This document shows, piece by piece, positions 7,880-9,648 of a DNA stretch of 9,648 nucleotides (its first letter is position 1; every line of letters begins with the position of its first letter). The DNA is from CALKUP01 sp964492735 (GTDB lineage Bacteria; Patescibacteriota; Patescibacteriia; UBA9570; XYC2-FULL-38-9). A program made the translations under genes and the position numbers. The stretch lies in assembly GCA_964492735.1 (NCBI GenBank), contig CAZBLE010000024.1, forward strand, positions 1 through 9,648, read 5' to 3'. The notes beneath the pieces were generated by a model. That model did not search any database and was not told where the DNA came from. It saw only the letters and a list, made by a program, of their open reading frames with translations.

Positions 7880-8707
7880 TTATCGTGTTTGCGCAAACAA
7901 ATCAATCCAATTTTGGATCGTGAGCTCTTGTGGTCGAATTGCCGGACTTAAATGTGCTTGTGTGATGATTTGTTTTGCTGTTTGACTATCAACTTGAAGG
8001 CCATTGCTTAAATTATTATGCAATTGTTTCCGTTTTGATGAAAAACCGATATTCACAAGACGCATCAACTCCTCTGGCTCAGTAGATAGCGGCTGAGGGC
8101 GACGCTCTAAGTGAATGATAGCGCTTTGGACTTTTGGTGCTGGATAAAAACTTTCCGGCGGTACGAATCGAACAATATGTGGGATGGTGTACAGCTGGGT
8201 TGCAACTGCAAGAACGCTCATTGAGCCAGGCTCTGCAGCCATTCGCTCAGCAACTTCTTTTTGAACGAGCACTGTGAGTGATTGTGGGACTGGAGATTTT
8301 TCTAAAAACTGCCGAATGATCCATGATGTAATACTATAGGGAAGATTCGCAACAAGTTTGTAATTCCCATCTTGGAGTCCTGCGGCAATGAGATTTGCCG
8401 TGCGCACATCTTCATTAAGAATTGTCAGGTTTGGATAGAGCGCTTTTTGTTTTGCGAGCCCTCCAGCAAGAACACGATCCTGTTCCACAGCAATCACCTT
8501 TCCAGTTGACCCAACTGCTGCGCACAGAGCAGTTGTAAGCGCGCCAAAACCAGGACCAATTTCAAGAATAAGATCCCCTTCTTTTACTTGAGCGGCGGCA
8601 ATGGAATCTGTAATCACAGAATCATCAAGCAAAAAATTTTGCCCCTGCTCTTTTCGCGGATAGATATTGTAGTGTTTGAGGAGCTGTTTTACTTCATCGA
8701 TTGTCAT
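7880..8707 (-). CDS. rsmA: 16S rRNA (adenine1518/1519-N6)-dimethyltransferase RsmA (KsgA)
   Basis: RsmA uses S-adenosylmethionine to dimethylate two adjacent adenines in the 3'-terminal hairpin of 16S rRNA, a late step in small-subunit maturation. With the ATG at 8705-8707 the protein has 275 residues, normal for the family. Visible motifs in order: QGQNFL (21-26), the AdoMet-binding EIGPGFG (49-55), the acidic EQD (75-77), NED (98-100), the catalytic NLPY (121-124), FYPAPKVQSA (187-196), and FSSKRKQLHNNL (222-233), which corresponds to the usual FxxRRKxLxNNL. I chose this ATG because GGTGAT, complementary to the 16S tail, lies 7 bases upstream; a GTG at 8717-8719 would add four residues but sits inside that site. 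The gene follows leuS in the same direction across a structured intergenic region and ends with TAA at 7880-7882. Confidence 0.95.
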   Translation of the reverse strand: MTIDEVKQLLKHYNIYPRKEQGQNFLLDDSVITDSIAAAQVKEGDLILEIGPGFGALTTALCAAVGSTGKVIAVEQDRVLAGGLAKQKALYPNLTILNEDVRTANLIAAGLQDGNYKLVANLPYSITSWIIRQFLEKSPVPQSLTVLVQKEVAERMAAEPGSMSVLAVATQLYTIPHIVRFVPPESFYPAPKVQSAIIHLERRPQPLSTEPEELMRLVNIGFSSKRKQLHNNLSNGLQVDSQTAKQIITQAHLSPAIRPQELTIQNWIDLFAQTR

Positions 8708-8714
8708 ATGTTTT

Positions 8715-8720
8715 ATCACC
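8715..8720 (-). promoter_or_regulatory. Shine-Dalgarno site of rsmA (GGTGAT)
   Basis: GGTGAT on the minus strand pairs with part of the canonical anti-Shine-Dalgarno tail (GGAGGUGAUC complement) and leaves 7 bases before the ATG at 8707. It favours that ATG over the in-frame GTG at 8719, whose codon overlaps this site. It abuts the palindrome at 8721-8815, so folding there could affect ribosome access. Confidence 0.6.
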
Positions 8721-8815
8721 GTAATTGGTAAGTATCTTGCGATGACTACGTTTCGCTTGACGGCAAGTCTGCCGTCGTCACTGCAACGACGTCATCTTAA
8801 GATCCTACCAACAAC
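8721..8815 (-). repeat. Long imperfect palindrome between leuS and rsmA (structured RNA or small inverted-repeat element)
   Basis: The arms at 8721-8746 and 8791-8815 are inverted copies. In the minus-strand RNA, GUUGUUGGUAGG-AUCUU-AA-GAUGAC pairs with GUCAUC-GC-AAGAU-A-CUUACCAAUUAC. This gives about 23 pairs with one mismatch, one bulged A, a 2x2 internal loop and two G-U pairs. The 44-base interior holds a 7-bp hairpin, GACGGCA-GACT-TGCCGTC (8759-8776), and an alternative 6-bp hairpin, CGTCGT/ACGACG (8773-8778 with 8786-8791). These two share bases and cannot both form fully. No U-run follows, so it is not a standard terminator. I see no coding capacity in it. Confidence 0.65.
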
Positions 8816-8864
8816 TACTATTAAAGAATACTGCGCAGCATCTCCGCGCTATCACAGCACGTGT

Positions 8865-9648
8865 TTATAAAATAATGTTCAAAATTTTTCCTGGGACGTA
8901 AATGATTTTTTTCGGTGTTGCATCTCCCAAATGTTTTTGAATAGCCTCAGTATTTTTTGCTGCCTGCATTGCATCGTCTTGCGACGCATCTGGAGCAACT
9001 TCAATTGTCCCACGCATTTTTCCGTTGACTTGCACGCCAATCGTCACAACATCTTCAATTAAATCTGCTTCATTCACCATTGGCCACGGTGCCGCGCTAA
9101 CAAATGATTCATTGCCAAGTGCGTGCCACAACTCTTCTGTGATGTGCGGCGCAAATGGCGCGAGCAATACTAGCAGCTGCTCATATTGAGCGCGACTCAC
9201 TGCTTCAGCTTTTTCCATTGCTCCAACAACAATCATCAGCGCACTAATAGCTGTATTGAATTTCATTGCTTCAATGTCTGTCGCAATTTTTACATTCGCA
9301 CGTGACAACGCCTTATCAAGCGCGCTATCACCAGAATCACTCACCCGCGATTGCAATTTCCAGACACGCTCCAAAAACCGACGAATACCATTCATCGCGC
9401 CAGTGTCCCATGGATAGGTTCCGGGCTCGTTGTATGGCCCAATAAATGCCAAATACATTTTCACGGTATCAGCTCCATATTTTGCAACTTCAACATCTGG
9501 GTGAATCACATTGCCTTTTGACTTACTCATTTTGTGACCATCGGGCCCAAGAATTAATCCACGATTCATGCGATTCACATGTGGCTCTGCCACTTCTGAA
9601 AGACCAAGATCATGCAATGCTAAATTGAAAAATCGAGAATAGAGCAAA
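8865..9648 (-). CDS. leuS: Leucine--tRNA ligase (LeuRS), C-terminal part; 5' end outside the window
   Basis: This class I aminoacyl-tRNA synthetase charges tRNA-Leu in the cytoplasm. About 261 residues are visible, roughly the last third of a typical 800-860-residue enzyme. They run from LLYSRFF, just before the catalytic-core closing motif, to the C-terminus. KMSKSKGN near 9510-9533 is the ATP-binding KMSKS loop. It is followed by GADTVKMYLAFIGPYNE and PWDTGAMNGIRRFLERVW, which lead into the helical anticodon-binding domain (APFAPHITEELW). The C-terminal domain shows VQVNGKMRGTIEV and IIYVPGKILNII, typical of bacterial LeuRS. The TTG at 9645-9647 is an internal Leu codon and not a start, since the frame runs off the right edge. 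The gene ends with TAA at 8865-8867 and precedes rsmA. Confidence 0.96.
   Translation of the reverse strand, partial: LLYSRFFNLALHDLGLSEVAEPHVNRMNRGLILGPDGHKMSKSKGNVIHPDVEVAKYGADTVKMYLAFIGPYNEPGTYPWDTGAMNGIRRFLERVWKLQSRVSDSGDSALDKALSRANVKIATDIEAMKFNTAISALMIVVGAMEKAEAVSRAQYEQLLVLLAPFAPHITEELWHALGNESFVSAAPWPMVNEADLIEDVVTIGVQVNGKMRGTIEVAPDASQDDAMQAAKNTEAIQKHLGDATPKKIIYVPGKILNIIL

Noticed and set aside
7874..7898. GTTTGCGCAAAC palindrome followed by six T at the rsmA end (possible terminator)
   Set aside because: With a four-base loop only four A/T-rich pairs remain, and the T run starts seven bases after the stem. This is too weak to call a terminator, although some read-through control is possible.
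8759..8776. The 7-bp hairpin as a rho-independent terminator of leuS
   Set aside because: No U tract follows it on the minus strand; it is better explained as part of the larger palindrome.
9645..9647. TTG as a start codon for leuS
   Set aside because: The sequence there (LLYSRFF) is internal to LeuRS and the frame continues off the right edge. The gene is simply cut by the window.
1..9648. UGA recoding (as in Gracilibacteria/Absconditabacteria)
   Set aside because: No in-frame TGA occurs in the four minus-strand genes and Trp is encoded by TGG throughout, so the standard bacterial code suffices.

Overview
The window reads entirely from the minus strand. In transcription order (right to left) it holds: the 3' part of leuS (leucyl-tRNA synthetase, running in from the right edge); a 145-157 bp intergenic region with a long imperfect palindrome; rsmA/ksgA (16S rRNA dimethyltransferase); a 61 bp gap with a near-consensus sigma70-type promoter; a 290-residue membrane-anchored protein with thrombospondin type-3-like calcium-binding repeats; and, 3 bp later, a giant open reading frame that starts at 6942 and is still open at position 1. 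A run of 100 N (4732-4831) lies inside the giant gene. I see no gene on the plus strand.

The giant gene fills about 72% of the window. Read codon by codon from 6942 to 1 it has no in-frame stop (2314 codons, 33 of them unread). It encodes a Sec-type signal peptide, a mostly helical N-terminal third, and a long extracellular part with about 80 cysteines. There, short cysteine-hairpin repeats (C-x6-C-x2-Y/F, then a D/N-x-x-G turn and an aromatic strand) alternate with four jelly-roll domains resembling carbohydrate-binding modules (N-x-SFE start, I-D-N-V end). Neither the stop codon nor the C-terminal anchor is in the window.

The likely source is a candidate-phylum-radiation (Patescibacteria, Parcubacteria-like) genome, probably from a metagenome assembly. 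This is an inference. It rests on a housekeeping leuS-rsmA pair directly beside a giant cysteine-rich secreted protein and a TSP3-repeat protein, on weak or absent Shine-Dalgarno sites for the two exported proteins, and on the scaffold gap. All tryptophans in the giant frame are TGG and no in-frame TGA occurs, so nothing suggests UGA recoding.

Functionally there are two blocks. leuS and rsmA serve translation. The TSP3-like protein and the giant protein look like one two-gene unit, transcribed from the promoter at 7843-7872 and probably translationally coupled, that puts a membrane-anchored calcium-binding protein and a very large disulphide-rich, possibly glycan-binding protein on the cell surface. 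The second block is the most interesting part of the window.
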